A DNA stretch of 64,000 nucleotides from Thalassotalea sp. (GTDB taxonomy: Bacteria; Pseudomonadota; Gammaproteobacteria; Enterobacterales; Alteromonadaceae), in NCBI GenBank assembly GCA_029237915.1, contig JAQWHD010000016.1, positions 28,727 through 92,726 on the forward strand. Direction: 5' to 3'. Positions within the stretch are counted from its first letter, which is position 1, and every line of letters starts with the position of its first letter. The position numbers were made by a program, and so were the translations under genes. The notes beneath the pieces are model-generated. The model saw nothing but the letters and a program-made list of their open reading frames with translations. It made no database searches and was not told where the DNA came from. This document shows, in pieces, positions 52,900 to 64,000 of this stretch.

Positions 52900-54153
52900 T
52901 TATTGATTAAAATGTTGGCGTACTTTAGCTATTTCATCAATTTTCGCTTTGTTCATCGCCTCTTTAATTGCTGGGCCTTTAAGACCTTGCTCAACAAACT
53001 CTTTAGCGGTTACTTGTTTACATGCGCTAAGCGCTTGACGTAAGTAATCTGCTTGCGGATAAGCTGATTGCTCTTTGCCTAAACGACCAGAGCTGTCGGC
53101 GTGACAAGCGAGTAAAAATAATTCGAAGTCATCGGCTTTGCGCCACACATCTAATTTATCAAATAAAGTTAATACAGTTTTTGGGTTTAATTCAAAAGCG
53201 CGGTGGCAATGCAAATGAAATTCACACACTAAAAAGCTTAAGCGCTTTACCTGATTAGGTACTTTAAATTTTTTACAGATGACTTTTACTAGCGCTAAGC
53301 CAGACTTTTCATGGCCATGATGACTTGGCCACTTATCTTTTGGGGTTAAGCCTTTACCTAAATCATGACAAAGGGCGGCAAACCTTACTGCGATATGGTT
53401 ACTAAACTTTACTGCTTGCTTAAGTACCATCATGGTATGAATGCCACTATCGATTTCACCATGATGTTGTTCAGGGTTGGGCACGCCCCAAAGTGCATCT
53501 AGTGATGGCCATAATGCGGCTAACGCGCCGCATGAGCGCAGTACTTCGATAAAAACTTCAGGGTTGTTTTCTTCTAAAGACCGTGAAAATTCTTTCCAAA
53601 CTCTGTCGGGTGTTAAGTTATTCAACTCGCCAGTCATTGCCATTTCGGTCATTAATTGCATCGTCTCAGGAGCAACGCTAAAGCCTAAATAATGATATCT
53701 AGCGGCAAATCTAGCTACTCTTAGCACTCGTAATGGATCTTCTGCAAAGGCGGCTGAAACGTGACGTAATAGTTTGTTTTTTATATCTGCTTGACCATTG
53801 TAAGGATCAATCATGGTGCCATCTTCTGCTTGGGCTATGGCATTAACGGTTAGATCTCTGCGTAATAAATCTTGTTCAATGGTAACGTCAGGCTCAGCAT
53901 AGCAAGCAAAGCCAGTATAGCCTTTGCCCTGTTTGCGCTCTGTTCTGGCGAGTGCGTATTCTTCTTTGCTTTGAGGATGTAAAAACACAGGAAAGTCTTT
54001 GCCTACTTGATTAAATCCAAGTTGCAACATTTTATCGACACTAGCCCCTATTACTAACCAATCTCGTTCAACTATTTCTCTATTTAATAGTTTATCTCTG
54101 ACGGCGCCGCCAACTAAATAAACATTTAGATCTGATGTGATCTCTGTATCCAT
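52900..54153 (-). CDS. cca: CCA-adding tRNA nucleotidyltransferase (multifunctional, HD domain)
   Basis: Cca adds or repairs the CCA end of tRNAs without a template. The class II enzyme has LVGGAVRDKLL with the GG motif, the two catalytic Asp of the ERDWLVIG segment, the ARTERKQGKGYTGF loop and RRDLTVNAIAQ. A C-terminal HD phosphohydrolase domain is present (AALCHDLGKG, then HGHEKSGLALV), as in the E. coli enzyme. The length is 417 residues. Start ATG 54153 is chosen over GTG 54159. It is the last of the fol/uppP/cca housekeeping cluster and is convergent with uppP. Confidence 0.97.
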   Translation of the reverse strand: MDTEITSDLNVYLVGGAVRDKLLNREIVERDWLVIGASVDKMLQLGFNQVGKDFPVFLHPQSKEEYALARTERKQGKGYTGFACYAEPDVTIEQDLLRRDLTVNAIAQAEDGTMIDPYNGQADIKNKLLRHVSAAFAEDPLRVLRVARFAARYHYLGFSVAPETMQLMTEMAMTGELNNLTPDRVWKEFSRSLEENNPEVFIEVLRSCGALAALWPSLDALWGVPNPEQHHGEIDSGIHTMMVLKQAVKFSNHIAVRFAALCHDLGKGLTPKDKWPSHHGHEKSGLALVKVICKKFKVPNQVKRLSFLVCEFHLHCHRAFELNPKTVLTLFDKLDVWRKADDFELFLLACHADSSGRLGKEQSAYPQADYLRQALSACKQVTAKEFVEQGLKGPAIKEAMNKAKIDEIAKVRQHFNQ

Positions 54154-54287
54154 TTGCACTTTATTAATTAACTTTTAACTTATGGTTAGTGTATAGCAAA
54201 AATTCGTCTTTATATAGATTGATTTTTTGACTTATGCGGGCTTACAGGGTAGTTTCCTTGATAGATTTATTATAAAACTAGAGTCTT

Positions 54288-55883
54288 ATGTATAACGGCT
54301 ACACAAGCTATTTTGGCTTAACAGATATTCCTTTTTCAATTGCGCCAAACCCGCATTTTCTTTTTATGAGTGAACGCCATAAAGAGGCGCTTGCCCATTT
54401 AACTTATGGATTAGGCGAAGTAGGCGGTTTTGCCTTGTTAACTGGCGAAGTAGGAACTGGCAAGACTACAGTGTCTAAGTGTTTACTAGAGCAGCTTCCT
54501 GAAAATACTCAGGCGGCTTTTATTTTTAACCCCACCTTGTCTGCGAAAGAATTACTGGCGACAATTTGTGATGAGTTATCAATACGATACGATACTAGTG
54601 CAACGTTAAAAACATTCACAGATCTAATTTTACAACACTTATTAGACAATCATCAGCAAGGTAAAAATACTTTATTAATTATTGATGAAGCACAACATTT
54701 ACAAGTTGAAGTATTAGAGCAATTAAGGTTGCTGACTAATTTAGAAACACATACTAAAAAATTATTACAAGTAATTTTAATTGGTCAGCCAGAATTACAA
54801 GAGCTATTGAAGCGCCGAGATTTAAGGCAATTAGCTCAGCGAATTACCGCTCGTTATCATTTACTGCCTTTAAATAGACGGGAAGTTGAACTTTATATTA
54901 AGCACCGTTTAGCTGTCGCGGGCTGCAGCAAAGCATTATTTAAAACGTCTGCGATTAATTTAATTCATAAATTATCGCAAGGTGTACCAAGGTTGGTGAA
55001 CTTATTGTGCGACCGTGCTTTGTTGGGAGCTTATAGCCAAGAAAAAAAACAGGTGAGTAAACAACATGTTTTACAGGCGAGTGCAGAGGCGTTAGGTAAT
55101 GATATTAGTTCAGTTGTTCTCTGGAGAAATACTTGGTTAAAAACGGCTACAGCGGCACTTGTCGCTATTAGTTTTGCCACTACCGCTTTTTATCTTACCG
55201 ATCGAGAACTGCAAACCATAGAACAAACAAAAGCCCAGCAATTAGTTACCTTCAATGAACAGGTGAAACAGCAAGAACAGCAACGTTTGAATAACCTGCC
55301 AAATTCTATGATCAACCAAAGCCGGAGCTTATCGGCAGCATTTAAACATTTATATAACCTTTGGCAAGTAAACCTCTTTCAAGGTGAGCAAACGCCTTGT
55401 GATGTAGCAGCAGACTACCAATTAGAATGTTATTGGTATCAAGGTACTGTTGATACACTACTTACTTTAAACTATCCGGCTGTGTTGCAGTTTTTTGATG
55501 AAAATGGTCAAGCGTATTTTGCAACATTATTAGGCACTGAAAATAACCGAATACAATTACAATTCGCTGCTGATAATTATGATGTTAGTGAGCAATGGTT
55601 AAAAAATAACTGGCAGGGCAGTGCGGCTATTTTATGGCGTGCGCCTGAGTATTTTATTGATAAAATTGACAATAACAGCCCTATTGAGCTGGTTCGTTGG
55701 TTAGAGAAAAAACTAAGTACAGAGCAACATAGAGCAACTCGAGTCGTGGATGAGCTTGACCCATTATTGCTGAATCAGTTAAAACAGTTTCAGCAACAAG
55801 CAGGTTTAACTGTTGCTGAATATGCAGATATAGAAACTGTGATGTTATTAGCTAATGCTCATAATTTAAGGGAGAAGTCATAA
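54288..55883 (+). CDS. gspA: GspA/ExeA-family ATPase, type II secretion assembly
   Basis: GspA (ExeA) is an inner-membrane AAA ATPase that, with GspB, helps put the type II secretion secretin in place through peptidoglycan. The 531-residue protein has the ExeA/TniB-type ATPase at the N-terminus (YFGLTDIPFSIAPNPHFLFMSE, Walker A at 52-60 TGEVGTGKT, Walker B LLIIDEAQ at 129-136). A transmembrane helix lies at about 286-303, then a periplasmic region, and a C-terminal peptidoglycan-binding domain (LNQLKQFQQQAGLTVAEY). Its stop overlaps the gspB start by one base. The other gsp genes are not in the window. Confidence 0.92.
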   Translation: MYNGYTSYFGLTDIPFSIAPNPHFLFMSERHKEALAHLTYGLGEVGGFALLTGEVGTGKTTVSKCLLEQLPENTQAAFIFNPTLSAKELLATICDELSIRYDTSATLKTFTDLILQHLLDNHQQGKNTLLIIDEAQHLQVEVLEQLRLLTNLETHTKKLLQVILIGQPELQELLKRRDLRQLAQRITARYHLLPLNRREVELYIKHRLAVAGCSKALFKTSAINLIHKLSQGVPRLVNLLCDRALLGAYSQEKKQVSKQHVLQASAEALGNDISSVVLWRNTWLKTATAALVAISFATTAFYLTDRELQTIEQTKAQQLVTFNEQVKQQEQQRLNNLPNSMINQSRSLSAAFKHLYNLWQVNLFQGEQTPCDVAADYQLECYWYQGTVDTLLTLNYPAVLQFFDENGQAYFATLLGTENNRIQLQFAADNYDVSEQWLKNNWQGSAAILWRAPEYFIDKIDNNSPIELVRWLEKKLSTEQHRATRVVDELDPLLLNQLKQFQQQAGLTVAEYADIETVMLLANAHNLREKS

Positions 55884-56818
55884 TGTCTTACATATTAGAT
55901 GCCCTTAAAAAAGATCAAAAATCAATATCCACTCTAGATTTTAATGACGATACTAGTGATGATAAATCCTCTGATGACTCGGCTCATAACTACGTTTTAT
56001 TAATTAGCAAAATAATAGTGTTATTCCTATTATCAATATTGCTAGGTTTTTATTTAGGCGGCGGACAAAAGGTGTTAGAACATCATTTTTCCCAGACTAA
56101 AAATGCAAATTTAGCAACCGTGGATAGGGTCGGTGCTGAGCAAGCTTTAGATAGCAATGTTACGCCTGTGGATACGAATGTACATGAGTATTTCAGTGCA
56201 GTAGATGACTACAATAAACAATTAATTGCTAATAAAAAGTTTGCCGAAATGCAGCGCCAACAAGTTGCACAAGAGCAATATCAACTTGAGCAAAAACAGC
56301 AGCAAGAGTTATTAGCAAAGCAAGTTGAAAAAGCTTTAGCGGATACTGGCATGATGAACCAGTTTGGCTCTAACGCTCGTAAAAGCCCGCTTGAACCAGC
56401 GCAGAAAACAACAAAGGAACCGGTTAAGTTAACCCTTAATCAGGATGAACTGCAAGGTGTTTCACCTGAGTTGTTACTTGCTTTTCAAACAGCTCTTGAT
56501 GATAGTAATAGCGTTAGCGAAACAGATAAACAAACTGAGCAATTTGATAACACTGAGGACAGTTCAAGCCTACATGAAGAAGTAAAGCCTCTAGGACAAA
56601 TGCCTACTTGGTACCAAGACTCTTTACCAACACTACATTTTACTTTGCATATGTATTCTTCATCACCGCAAGATAGCTGGCTAAGGTTAAACGGTAAAGA
56701 TTATTATAGTGGTGAGCAAACCGATGAAGGTTTGATTATCGAAAAAATTATGCCACAAAAGCTGATATTAGAATATCAAGGTGAGCGTTTTAGCATGAAA
56801 GCGTTAACTAATTGGTAG
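55883..56818 (+). CDS. gspB: GspB, type II secretion assembly partner
   Basis: GspB anchors in the inner membrane and binds GspA. The 311-residue protein has the diagnostic N-terminus MSYILDALKKDQKS, a single membrane helix at about 37-57 (NYVLLISKIIVLFLLSILLG), a coiled, glutamine-rich stretch at 110-160, and a C-terminal globular domain (PTLHFTLHMYSSSPQDSWLRLNGKDY) that is the GspB pilot-like domain. The first base overlaps the last of gspA, so they are coupled. A palindrome (CAATACTT/AAGTATTG) follows the gene. Confidence 0.93.
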   Translation: MSYILDALKKDQKSISTLDFNDDTSDDKSSDDSAHNYVLLISKIIVLFLLSILLGFYLGGGQKVLEHHFSQTKNANLATVDRVGAEQALDSNVTPVDTNVHEYFSAVDDYNKQLIANKKFAEMQRQQVAQEQYQLEQKQQQELLAKQVEKALADTGMMNQFGSNARKSPLEPAQKTTKEPVKLTLNQDELQGVSPELLLAFQTALDDSNSVSETDKQTEQFDNTEDSSSLHEEVKPLGQMPTWYQDSLPTLHFTLHMYSSSPQDSWLRLNGKDYYSGEQTDEGLIIEKIMPQKLILEYQGERFSMKALTNW

Positions 56819-56906
56819 AAGCCATTAAATAGTTAACATTTCAATACTTTCAAGCTTAAGTATTGGTGTTATACTTAAACCATTCAATTATAAGATTTTA
56901 ATAGTT

Positions 56907-58073
56907 ATGAAAATTGCAATTGCCGGTACCGGCTACGTTGGCTTATCCAACGCTATGTTATTAGCTCAACACAATGAAGTTGTTGCAGTCGATATTATCC
57001 CTGAAAAAGTCGCAATGCTAAATAATAAGCAAGCGCCTATCGTCGATACAAAAATTTCTGAATTTTTGACTCGTGATGACTTAAATTTCACTGCAACCTT
57101 AGATAAAAAGATCGCTTATAGCGATGCACAATATGTAATTATTGCCACCCCGACTGATTACGATCCAGAAACTAATTACTTCAATACGTCTTCAGTTGAA
57201 GCTGTAATTAAAGATGTAATACAGATAAACCCTAATGCTACCATGGTAATTAAATCAACGGTCCCTGTTGGTTATACCGAGAGTGTTTGTAAACAATTTA
57301 AATGCGATAACATCATCTTCTCACCAGAATTCTTGCGTGAAGGTAAGGCTTTGTATGATAACTTGCACCCATCCAGAATCATTGTTGGTGAAGAATCTGC
57401 AAGAGCAAAAGTCTTTGCTGACTTATTAGTACAGGGTGCAATTAAAGAAAATATCGACGTACTGTTTACTGATTCTACAGAAGCAGAAGCGGTTAAATTA
57501 TTTTCAAATACTTATTTAGCAATGCGCGTAGCTTACTTTAATGAACTCGACTCTTATGCTGAAGCGCATGGCTTAGACTCTAAACATATAATTGAAGGTG
57601 TAGGTTTAGACCCTCGTATTGGCAATCATTACAATAACCCGTCATTTGGTTACGGCGGCTATTGTTTACCAAAAGATACCAAGCAGCTTAGAGCCAATTA
57701 CAAAAATGTTCCTAATAACATTATTAGCGCTATTGTTGATGCCAATACTACGCGTAAAGATTTTATAGCTGACTCGATTATTGCCAAAAATCCTAAAGTT
57801 GTTGGCGTTTACCGTTTAATTATGAAATCAGGCTCTGATAATTTTAGAGCGTCTTCTATCCAAGGCATCATGAAACGCATTAAAGCCAAAGGTATTGAGG
57901 TTGTTATTTATGAACCTGTATTAGAAGATGATGAATTCTTCAATTCTAAGGTTTACCGTGAATTAGAAGAATTCAAAAAAATATCCGATGTAATTGTCTC
58001 TAATCGAATGGATAGTGAGCTGAGCGATGTTGCCGCGAAAGTATATACTCGCGATTTATTTGGCTCTGATTAG
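56907..58073 (+). CDS. ugd: UDP-glucose 6-dehydrogenase
   Basis: This enzyme oxidises UDP-glucose to UDP-glucuronate with NAD. The 388-residue protein has the N-terminal Rossmann motif [24 protein letters not shown] (the 116-126 segment), [14 protein letters not shown], and the catalytic cysteine C253 in [14 protein letters not shown]. The C-terminal domain with [14 protein letters not shown] is shorter than in some homologues but normal for this group. It is followed by a UDP-glucuronate 4-epimerase-like gene after 59 bp, so the pair supplies uronic acid units for surface polysaccharide. Confidence 0.95.
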   Translation: MKIAIAGTGYVGLSNAMLLAQHNEVVAVDIIPEKVAMLNNKQAPIVDTKISEFLTRDDLNFTATLDKKIAYSDAQYVIIATPTDYDPETNYFNTSSVEAVIKDVIQINPNATMVIKSTVPVGYTESVCKQFKCDNIIFSPEFLREGKALYDNLHPSRIIVGEESARAKVFADLLVQGAIKENIDVLFTDSTEAEAVKLFSNTYLAMRVAYFNELDSYAEAHGLDSKHIIEGVGLDPRIGNHYNNPSFGYGGYCLPKDTKQLRANYKNVPNNIISAIVDANTTRKDFIADSIIAKNPKVVGVYRLIMKSGSDNFRASSIQGIMKRIKAKGIEVVIYEPVLEDDEFFNSKVYRELEEFKKISDVIVSNRMDSELSDVAAKVYTRDLFGSD

Positions 58074-58132
58074 AATAGTAGCAAGTAAATTAAATTTTCA
58101 TCAAATTTGAACTTGGTGAAAAGGATCTCCTT

Positions 58133-59173
58133 ATGAAATATTTAGTAACTGGCGCCGCTGGTTTTATTGGTTTTTATGTTGCTCAACGATTATGCGACAT
58201 GGGCCATGATGTCGTAGGTCTTGATAATTTAAATGATTATTATGATGTAAATCTAAAGTTAGCTCGCTTAGATGTATTAAAAAAGTACAGCAAAGAGTTA
58301 ACTAAGCAAGAATCATCTGCTGGTACGTTTGAATTTGTAAAAATGGACTTAGCTGATCGAGAAGGTATTGCTCAGCTATTTGTTACAGAACAATTTGAGC
58401 GAGTGATTCATTTGGCTGCACAAGCCGGTGTTCGCTATTCTATTGAGAACCCCCTTGCTTACGCTGACTCTAACCTAATTGGTCATTTAACTATTTTGGA
58501 AGGTTGTCGTCATAATAAGGTACAACATTTAGTTTATGCTTCGAGTTCATCTGTATATGGCTTAAATACTAAAGTGCCTTTTTCTACAGCTGATAGTGTA
58601 GATCACCCAGTATCACTTTATGCCGCTACTAAAAAATCAAATGAGTTAATGGCTCATACTTATTCGCATTTATACGACTTACCGACAACAGGCCTTAGGT
58701 TTTTTACTGTATATGGCCCTTGGGGAAGACCAGATATGGCTCCTATGTTGTTTGCTGACGCTATTAGCGCAGGTAGAGCAATCAATGTATTTAATCATGG
58801 TGATATGCGTCGTGACTTTACTTATATTGACGATATTGTTGAAGGCGTTATTCGTATTCAAGATGTTATCCCAGCGAAAAACCCTAGTTGGCAAGTAGAA
58901 AGTGCATCGGCAGCGAATAGCTCAGCCCCTTACAGCATTTATAATATAGGTAATGGCCACCCGGTTAAGTTATTAGACTTTATTCAAGCGATGGAAACTT
59001 CATTAGGCATAAAAGCTGAAAAAACATTAATGCCAATGCAGCCTGGGGATGTTTATCAAACCTATGCTGAGGTTGAAGATTTATTTAAAGTGACAGGGCA
59101 TAAAGCTAAAGTGGCTATTGATGAAGGTGTGGCTAATTTTGTCACTTGGTATAAAGATTTTTATCAAAAATAG
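58133..59173 (+). CDS. NAD-dependent epimerase, UDP-glucuronate 4-epimerase-like
   Basis: This 346-residue short-chain epimerase converts UDP-glucuronate to UDP-galacturonate by family resemblance. The Rossmann start is VTGAAGFIGFYVAQRL, the catalytic triad is S138-140 with Y163 and K167 in YAATKKSNE, and family sequence includes DNLNDYYDVNLKLARL, AAQAGVRYSIENP and FTVYGPWGRPDMA. It sits 59 bp after ugd, whose product it would use. RBS AAGGATCTCC precedes the ATG. It is closed by a strong terminator. A galacturonate or a related sugar would feed capsule or lipopolysaccharide. Confidence 0.92.
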   Translation: MKYLVTGAAGFIGFYVAQRLCDMGHDVVGLDNLNDYYDVNLKLARLDVLKKYSKELTKQESSAGTFEFVKMDLADREGIAQLFVTEQFERVIHLAAQAGVRYSIENPLAYADSNLIGHLTILEGCRHNKVQHLVYASSSSVYGLNTKVPFSTADSVDHPVSLYAATKKSNELMAHTYSHLYDLPTTGLRFFTVYGPWGRPDMAPMLFADAISAGRAINVFNHGDMRRDFTYIDDIVEGVIRIQDVIPAKNPSWQVESASAANSSAPYSIYNIGNGHPVKLLDFIQAMETSLGIKAEKTLMPMQPGDVYQTYAEVEDLFKVTGHKAKVAIDEGVANFVTWYKDFYQK

Positions 59174-59203
59174 CATATAAATTACATAGTAAAAAACAAA
59201 TAA

Positions 59204-59229
59204 AAAGAAAGGGCGCAAGCCCTTTCTTT
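59204..59229. terminator. Bidirectional terminator between epimerase and leuD
   Basis: AAAGAAAGGGC (59204-59214) pairs with GCCCTTTCTTT (59219-59229) around GCAA, with A- and T-rich flanks on either side. Confidence 0.88.
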
Positions 59230-59246
59230 GTTATAAAAATACTATT

Positions 59247-59843
59247 CTATTGCCAAGCAGGTAGACTTTGTTCGTATGCTTTAATTTTATCAGCAATTTC
59301 TAATGTCCAGCCAACAGCATCAACGCCATTCTCTAAACAATACTTTTGAAACTCAGTTAACGAAAACGAATATTCTTTATCGCCATTAGTTACTTTCATT
59401 TTGTGTAAATCAACCGTCAAAGTTAACTCACCTTGGCCAAATTGATTAAATAAATCATCAACTACTGCTGCATCTAATACAACAGGTAGTACGCCAATGT
59501 TAATGCAGTTACCGAAGAAGATATCAGCAAAACTTGCGGCAATAACGACTTTAAAGCCATACTCTTGAATAGCCCAAGGTGCATGTTCACGCGATGAACC
59601 ACAACCAAAGTTTTCACGAGCAAGTAAAATACTTACGCCTTTATATTTAGCATCATTAAGAATGAAACTTGGATCTGGCTGTAAACCATCATCATCTAAA
59701 AAACGCCAGTCATGAAATAAATGCTGAGCAAAACCTATGCGCGTTGTTTTTTGTAGAAACTGTTTAGGGATGATCTGATCGGTATCAATGTTCGCTCTAT
59801 CGAAGGCGATAACAGTGCCTGTATGTTGACTAAATTTTTCCAT
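59247..59843 (-). CDS. leuD: 3-isopropylmalate dehydratase small subunit
   Basis: LeuD forms the isopropylmalate isomerase with LeuC. The 198-residue swivel domain starts [30 protein letters not shown], then [19 protein letters not shown] with the family's GCGSSREH motif, and ends with [17 protein letters not shown]. It follows leuC by 9 bp and is the last gene of the leu operon leuABCD. Confidence 0.98.
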   Translation of the reverse strand: MEKFSQHTGTVIAFDRANIDTDQIIPKQFLQKTTRIGFAQHLFHDWRFLDDDGLQPDPSFILNDAKYKGVSILLARENFGCGSSREHAPWAIQEYGFKVVIAASFADIFFGNCINIGVLPVVLDAAVVDDLFNQFGQGELTLTVDLHKMKVTNGDKEYSFSLTEFQKYCLENGVDAVGWTLEIADKIKAYEQSLPAWQ

Positions 59844-59852
59844 GATTAATTC

Positions 59853-61247
59853 CTATGCATTCGCATCAGTAAAATGACCAGCAATTGCTGCTGCAGCTGC
59901 CATTGCCGGGCTCACTAAGTGAGTACGGCTACCACGACCTTGTCGGCCTTCAAAGTTACGATTACTGGTTGAAGCACAGCGATCACCTTCTTTCAATTTG
60001 TCATCGTTCATACCTAAACACATTGAACAACCCGGTAGGCGCCACTCAAAGCCAGCATCAATAAACACTTGTGATAAACCTTCTTTTTCAGCTTGTAGCT
60101 TAACGCGGTAAGAGCCTGGTACAACAATAGCAGTTACGCCTTCGGCAACATTCTTACCTTTGATAACGCTAGCCGCAGCACGTAAATCTTCAATACGAGA
60201 GTTAGTACAAGAGCCAATGAAAACATTGTTAATAGCAATATCTGAGATTTTAGTGCCAGGTGTTAAATCCATGTACTTTAATGCGTTAACGCATGACTCA
60301 CGTACGATTGGGTCACTAAAGTCATCAGGAGCAGGTACTAGACCGTCGATAGTTGCAACTTGACCAGGATTTGTTCCCCAGGTTACCTGTGGCTTAATAT
60401 CTTCAGCTTGCAAGGTCACAACAGTATCAAACACTGCGCCATCGTCAGTTTTTAATGTTTGCCAATCAGCAACCGCATCTAACCAAACGCCACCCTTAGG
60501 TGCATTTTCTTTATCTTTAAGGTATTCAAATGTGGTGTGATCTGGAGCAATTAAGCCGGCTTTAGCACCCAATTCGATACTCATGTTACACACTGTCATA
60601 CGCTCTTCCATAGTTAAATCTATGAAAGCTTGACCTGTGTATTCAACCACATAGCCAGTTGCACCCGAGTGACCAATTTTACCGATAATAGCTAAAATTA
60701 AATCTTTAGCACTAACGCCAATATTTAATTTACCATCAACTTTTACCTGCATGGTTTTTGCTTTATTTTGACGTAATGTTTGTGTCGCTAATACATGCTC
60801 AACTTCAGAAGTACCAATGCCGAAAGCTAATGCACCAAATGCACCGTGAGTTGCTGTATGTGAGTCACCACAAACAATTACTTGCCCTGGTAAAGTAAAA
60901 CCAAGCTCTGGTCCCATTACATGCACGATACCTTGGTTTTTATGGCCCATGCCAAAAAGCTCAACGCCAAACTCATCACAGTTCACTTGTAGTGTTTTTA
61001 ATTGGTTTGCAGCGTTTTCACCTGCCGCATCAATGTCACAAGCTTTGGTTGAAATATTGTGGTCCATGGTGGCAATTGTACGCTTTGGGCTGTGTACCGG
61101 GCGCTTATGAAATTTTAAATTTGCAAAAGCTTGCGGAGAAGTAACCTCATGTACTAGGTGGCGGTCAACAAAGATAAGTGGTGTTTCGCCCGCTTTGTCT
61201 TGGATTAAATGTCGTTGCCATAATTTTTCGTATAAAGTAGTCGCCAT
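59853..61247 (-). CDS. leuC: 3-isopropylmalate dehydratase large subunit
   Basis: LeuC is the iron-sulfur subunit that isomerises 2-isopropylmalate to 3-isopropylmalate. The 464-residue protein begins [20 protein letters not shown] from ATG 61247, with AAGGGATAAC upstream; an in-frame ATG at 61268 gives seven extra residues. The cluster cysteines are in [11 protein letters not shown] and [31 protein letters not shown] and [21 protein letters not shown] are typical. It lies 4 bp after leuB. Confidence 0.98.
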   Translation of the reverse strand: MATTLYEKLWQRHLIQDKAGETPLIFVDRHLVHEVTSPQAFANLKFHKRPVHSPKRTIATMDHNISTKACDIDAAGENAANQLKTLQVNCDEFGVELFGMGHKNQGIVHVMGPELGFTLPGQVIVCGDSHTATHGAFGALAFGIGTSEVEHVLATQTLRQNKAKTMQVKVDGKLNIGVSAKDLILAIIGKIGHSGATGYVVEYTGQAFIDLTMEERMTVCNMSIELGAKAGLIAPDHTTFEYLKDKENAPKGGVWLDAVADWQTLKTDDGAVFDTVVTLQAEDIKPQVTWGTNPGQVATIDGLVPAPDDFSDPIVRESCVNALKYMDLTPGTKISDIAINNVFIGSCTNSRIEDLRAAASVIKGKNVAEGVTAIVVPGSYRVKLQAEKEGLSQVFIDAGFEWRLPGCSMCLGMNDDKLKEGDRCASTSNRNFEGRQGRGSRTHLVSPAMAAAAAIAGHFTDANA

Positions 61248-61251
61248 GATG

Positions 61252-62358
<1,107 letters not shown>

Positions 62359-63933
62359 CTAAATCCCTTGAACATTTTCTTGTTGTGTTTCAATGCCCGC
62401 TTGCTCTTTTAATCGAGCAACTTGCTGAGCGCGCATAATACTATTTATTGCATGAATTAGGGCTTGCCCAGATGCGTCAATAACATCAGTTTCTAAACCG
62501 TAACCATGGAAGTTTCTACCTTGCCAAGTCACAACTAATGCAGCTTGACCTAAACCATCTTCACCAGAGCCTTTATTTGATATTTTGTAATCGGCAACTT
62601 CAAAATCAATATCTACTGCTTTTTTAATTGCACAATACAATGCATCTACAGGACCATTACCTGTTGCTGATTCAACTAAAGTGTTATCGCCAGACACTAG
62701 TTTGATGCTTGCTGTGGCAAAGTCGCCACTGCCAGCGTTTACATTCATATATTCAATTTTATAACTATCAGCATCATCTTGTTGTTGATTCTTAAACAGC
62801 AATGCCTCTAAGTCATCATCAAATACCTGGCCTTTTTTATCAGCCAAGGCTAAGAAATCTTGATATAAATCTTCTAATTCAAAATCAGTTTCTTTGTAAC
62901 CTAGCTCTGCCATACGATGCTTAATCACATGACGACCACTGCGTGATGTTAAATTTAATTTGGTTTTGCTGATACCAACACTTTCAGGAGTCATGATCTC
63001 ATAAGTATTTGCACTTTTAAGCATACCATCTTGATGAATGCCAGATGAATGACTAAACGCATTTGCACCAACAATCGCTTTATTTGCTTGTACTGGCATA
63101 TTACATATTTGGCTAACAAGACGAGAGGTACGAGCAATTTCTTTATGATTGATATTAGTATCTAACCCTAAGATGTCGCTGCGAAGCTTCATGATCATGG
63201 CGACTTCTTCAAGTGAACAATTACCCGCACGCTCGCCAATACCATTAATGGTACATTCAATTTGTCTTGCCCCGGCGTTCACTGCCGCAATGGAGTTAGC
63301 TACACTTAAACCTAAATCATTATGACAATGCACTGAGATGGTCGCTTGATCTATGTTTGGTACTCGATCAAATAAGTTGGTGATGATGCCACCAAACTCG
63401 TGCGGTAGGGTATAACCAACGGTATCAGGAATATTAATGGTGCTAGCACCTGCTTTAATCGCCGATTCAACCATACGACATAAATTATCGATTGGCGTAC
63501 GACCCGCATCTTCACATGAAAACTCGACATCGTCGGTAAATTTTCGGGCAAATTTTACGGCATGAATAGCCATGGCTTCTACATCACTAAATTCGCGCTT
63601 AAGCTTTTGCTGTACGTGTACGTCAGAGGTTGAAATAAAGGTATGAATTCGAAACTGCTCAGCAACACCTAATGCATCAGCACAAGCTTGAATATCACCT
63701 TCTACGGCTCTTGATAGACCACATACAATAGAGTTCTTAACTGTTCGGGCAATCGTTTGCACTGATTCAAAGTCACCAGGAGAAGATACCGGAAAACCAA
63801 CTTCCATAATATCGACGCCAAGGCGTTCAAGTGCTAACGCAATTTGTAATTTTTCATGAACCGATAAGCTAGACAATAATGCCTGCTCGCCATCTCGTAA
63901 TGTGGTATCAAAAATTTTAACTGTATTATCCAT
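62359..63933 (-). CDS. leuA: 2-isopropylmalate synthase
   Basis: LeuA condenses acetyl-CoA with 2-oxoisovalerate, the first committed step to leucine. The start is ATG 63933 ([20 protein letters not shown]), with AAGGCAAAG upstream; the frame extends upstream to 63957. The 524-residue enzyme has the DRE-TIM metallolyase barrel with the catalytic TTLRDGEQ, metal-binding [13 protein letters not shown] and NGIGERAGN, and a C-terminal leucine-sensing regulatory domain (from about 390). It heads the leuABCD operon, and an attenuator hairpin lies just upstream. Confidence 0.98.
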   Translation of the reverse strand: MDNTVKIFDTTLRDGEQALLSSLSVHEKLQIALALERLGVDIMEVGFPVSSPGDFESVQTIARTVKNSIVCGLSRAVEGDIQACADALGVAEQFRIHTFISTSDVHVQQKLKREFSDVEAMAIHAVKFARKFTDDVEFSCEDAGRTPIDNLCRMVESAIKAGASTINIPDTVGYTLPHEFGGIITNLFDRVPNIDQATISVHCHNDLGLSVANSIAAVNAGARQIECTINGIGERAGNCSLEEVAMIMKLRSDILGLDTNINHKEIARTSRLVSQICNMPVQANKAIVGANAFSHSSGIHQDGMLKSANTYEIMTPESVGISKTKLNLTSRSGRHVIKHRMAELGYKETDFELEDLYQDFLALADKKGQVFDDDLEALLFKNQQQDDADSYKIEYMNVNAGSGDFATASIKLVSGDNTLVESATGNGPVDALYCAIKKAVDIDFEVADYKISNKGSGEDGLGQAALVVTWQGRNFHGYGLETDVIDASGQALIHAINSIMRAQQVARLKEQAGIETQQENVQGI

Positions 63934-63970
63934 GACTTTGCCTTTGTCTGTTTGCAACGATTACAAGAAT

Positions 63971-64000
63971 AAAAAAACCCGCAATTATCGTTGCGGGTTT
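63971..64000 (-). terminator. leu operon attenuator terminator
   Basis: AAACCCGCAA (63975-63984) pairs with TTGCGGGTTT (63991-64000), loop TTATCG, with T7 on the minus strand. It lies about 40 bp ahead of leuA and ends at the window edge. This is where a leader-peptide attenuator terminator belongs; the leu-rich leader peptide would be outside the window. Confidence 0.85.

Overview
The window looks like a chromosomal segment of a marine gammaproteobacterium of the order Alteromonadales, most like Colwelliaceae (Colwellia/Thalassotalea type). This rests on low GC by eye, the housekeeping gene order rpsU-yqeY-dnaG-rpoD beside tsaD-plsY-folB-folK-uppP-cca, gspAB, typical small families of this group (YbaM/DUF2496, DUF2986, DUF3581, VF530), and a sulfatase-rich polysaccharide locus. 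The genus is inferred. I see no transposase, phage genes, CRISPR array, rRNA or plasmid functions.

Layout. 1-10.6 kb: mixed single genes (sugar-phosphate isomerase/epimerase cut by the left edge, DUF885 peptidase-like protein, DUF2797 protein, ArfB ribosome rescue factor, GIY-YIG protein, DUF3581, exported ATP-dependent DNA ligase, LysE exporter, methyltransferase, Na+-dependent transporter, DUF6491 lipoprotein). 10.7-26.2 kb: a catabolic island for what is probably a sulfated, xylan-like polysaccharide. It has a GH10-like enzyme, three formylglycine-type S1 sulfatases, a GH3 glycosidase, a LacI regulator, a DUF1800-DUF1501 pair and an octaheme cytochrome c with TPRs. No TonB receptor, glycan transporter or sulfatase-maturing enzyme lies in the window. 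Two palindromes with a central CG in the divergent promoter regions are candidate LacI operators, and a 160-bp palindromic MITE-like repeat abuts the lacI stop codon.

26.2-32.3 kb: lytic transglycosylase, two very small genes (ybaM; DUF2986), then a kynureninase-like enzyme plus a PrnB/IDO-superfamily haem protein divergent from an Lrp/AsnC regulator (a candidate tryptophan/indole oxidation module), and topoisomerase III. 32.4-36.0 kb: four-gene lipoprotein operon LPP20-LpoB-COG3014-LPP20. 36-44.4 kb: RNase HI with viroplasmin domain, glycine-zipper protein, VF530, GGDEF cyclase, two tandem DUF481 outer-membrane proteins, VOC protein, acyltransferase, tRNA-Ile(CAU) and a beta-barrel protein.

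44.6-49.2 kb (minus): macromolecular synthesis operon rpsU-yqeY-dnaG-rpoD, with an internal terminator between yqeY and dnaG and a strong promoter ahead of rpsU. 49.3-54.2 kb: tsaD, plsY, folB-folK-uppP (overlapping or nearly so), cca. 54.3-59.2 kb: gspA-gspB, then ugd and a UDP-glucuronate 4-epimerase-like gene for surface-polysaccharide precursors. 59.2-64 kb (minus): leuABCD, with the attenuator terminator of the leu leader exactly at the right edge.

Most promising for new biology: (i) the sulfatase/GH island with DUF1800-DUF1501 and octaheme cytochrome; (ii) the PrnB-like plus kynureninase-like plus Lrp module; (iii) the LPP20/LpoB/COG3014 lipoprotein operon. Functions are assigned by motif recognition; no database search was run.
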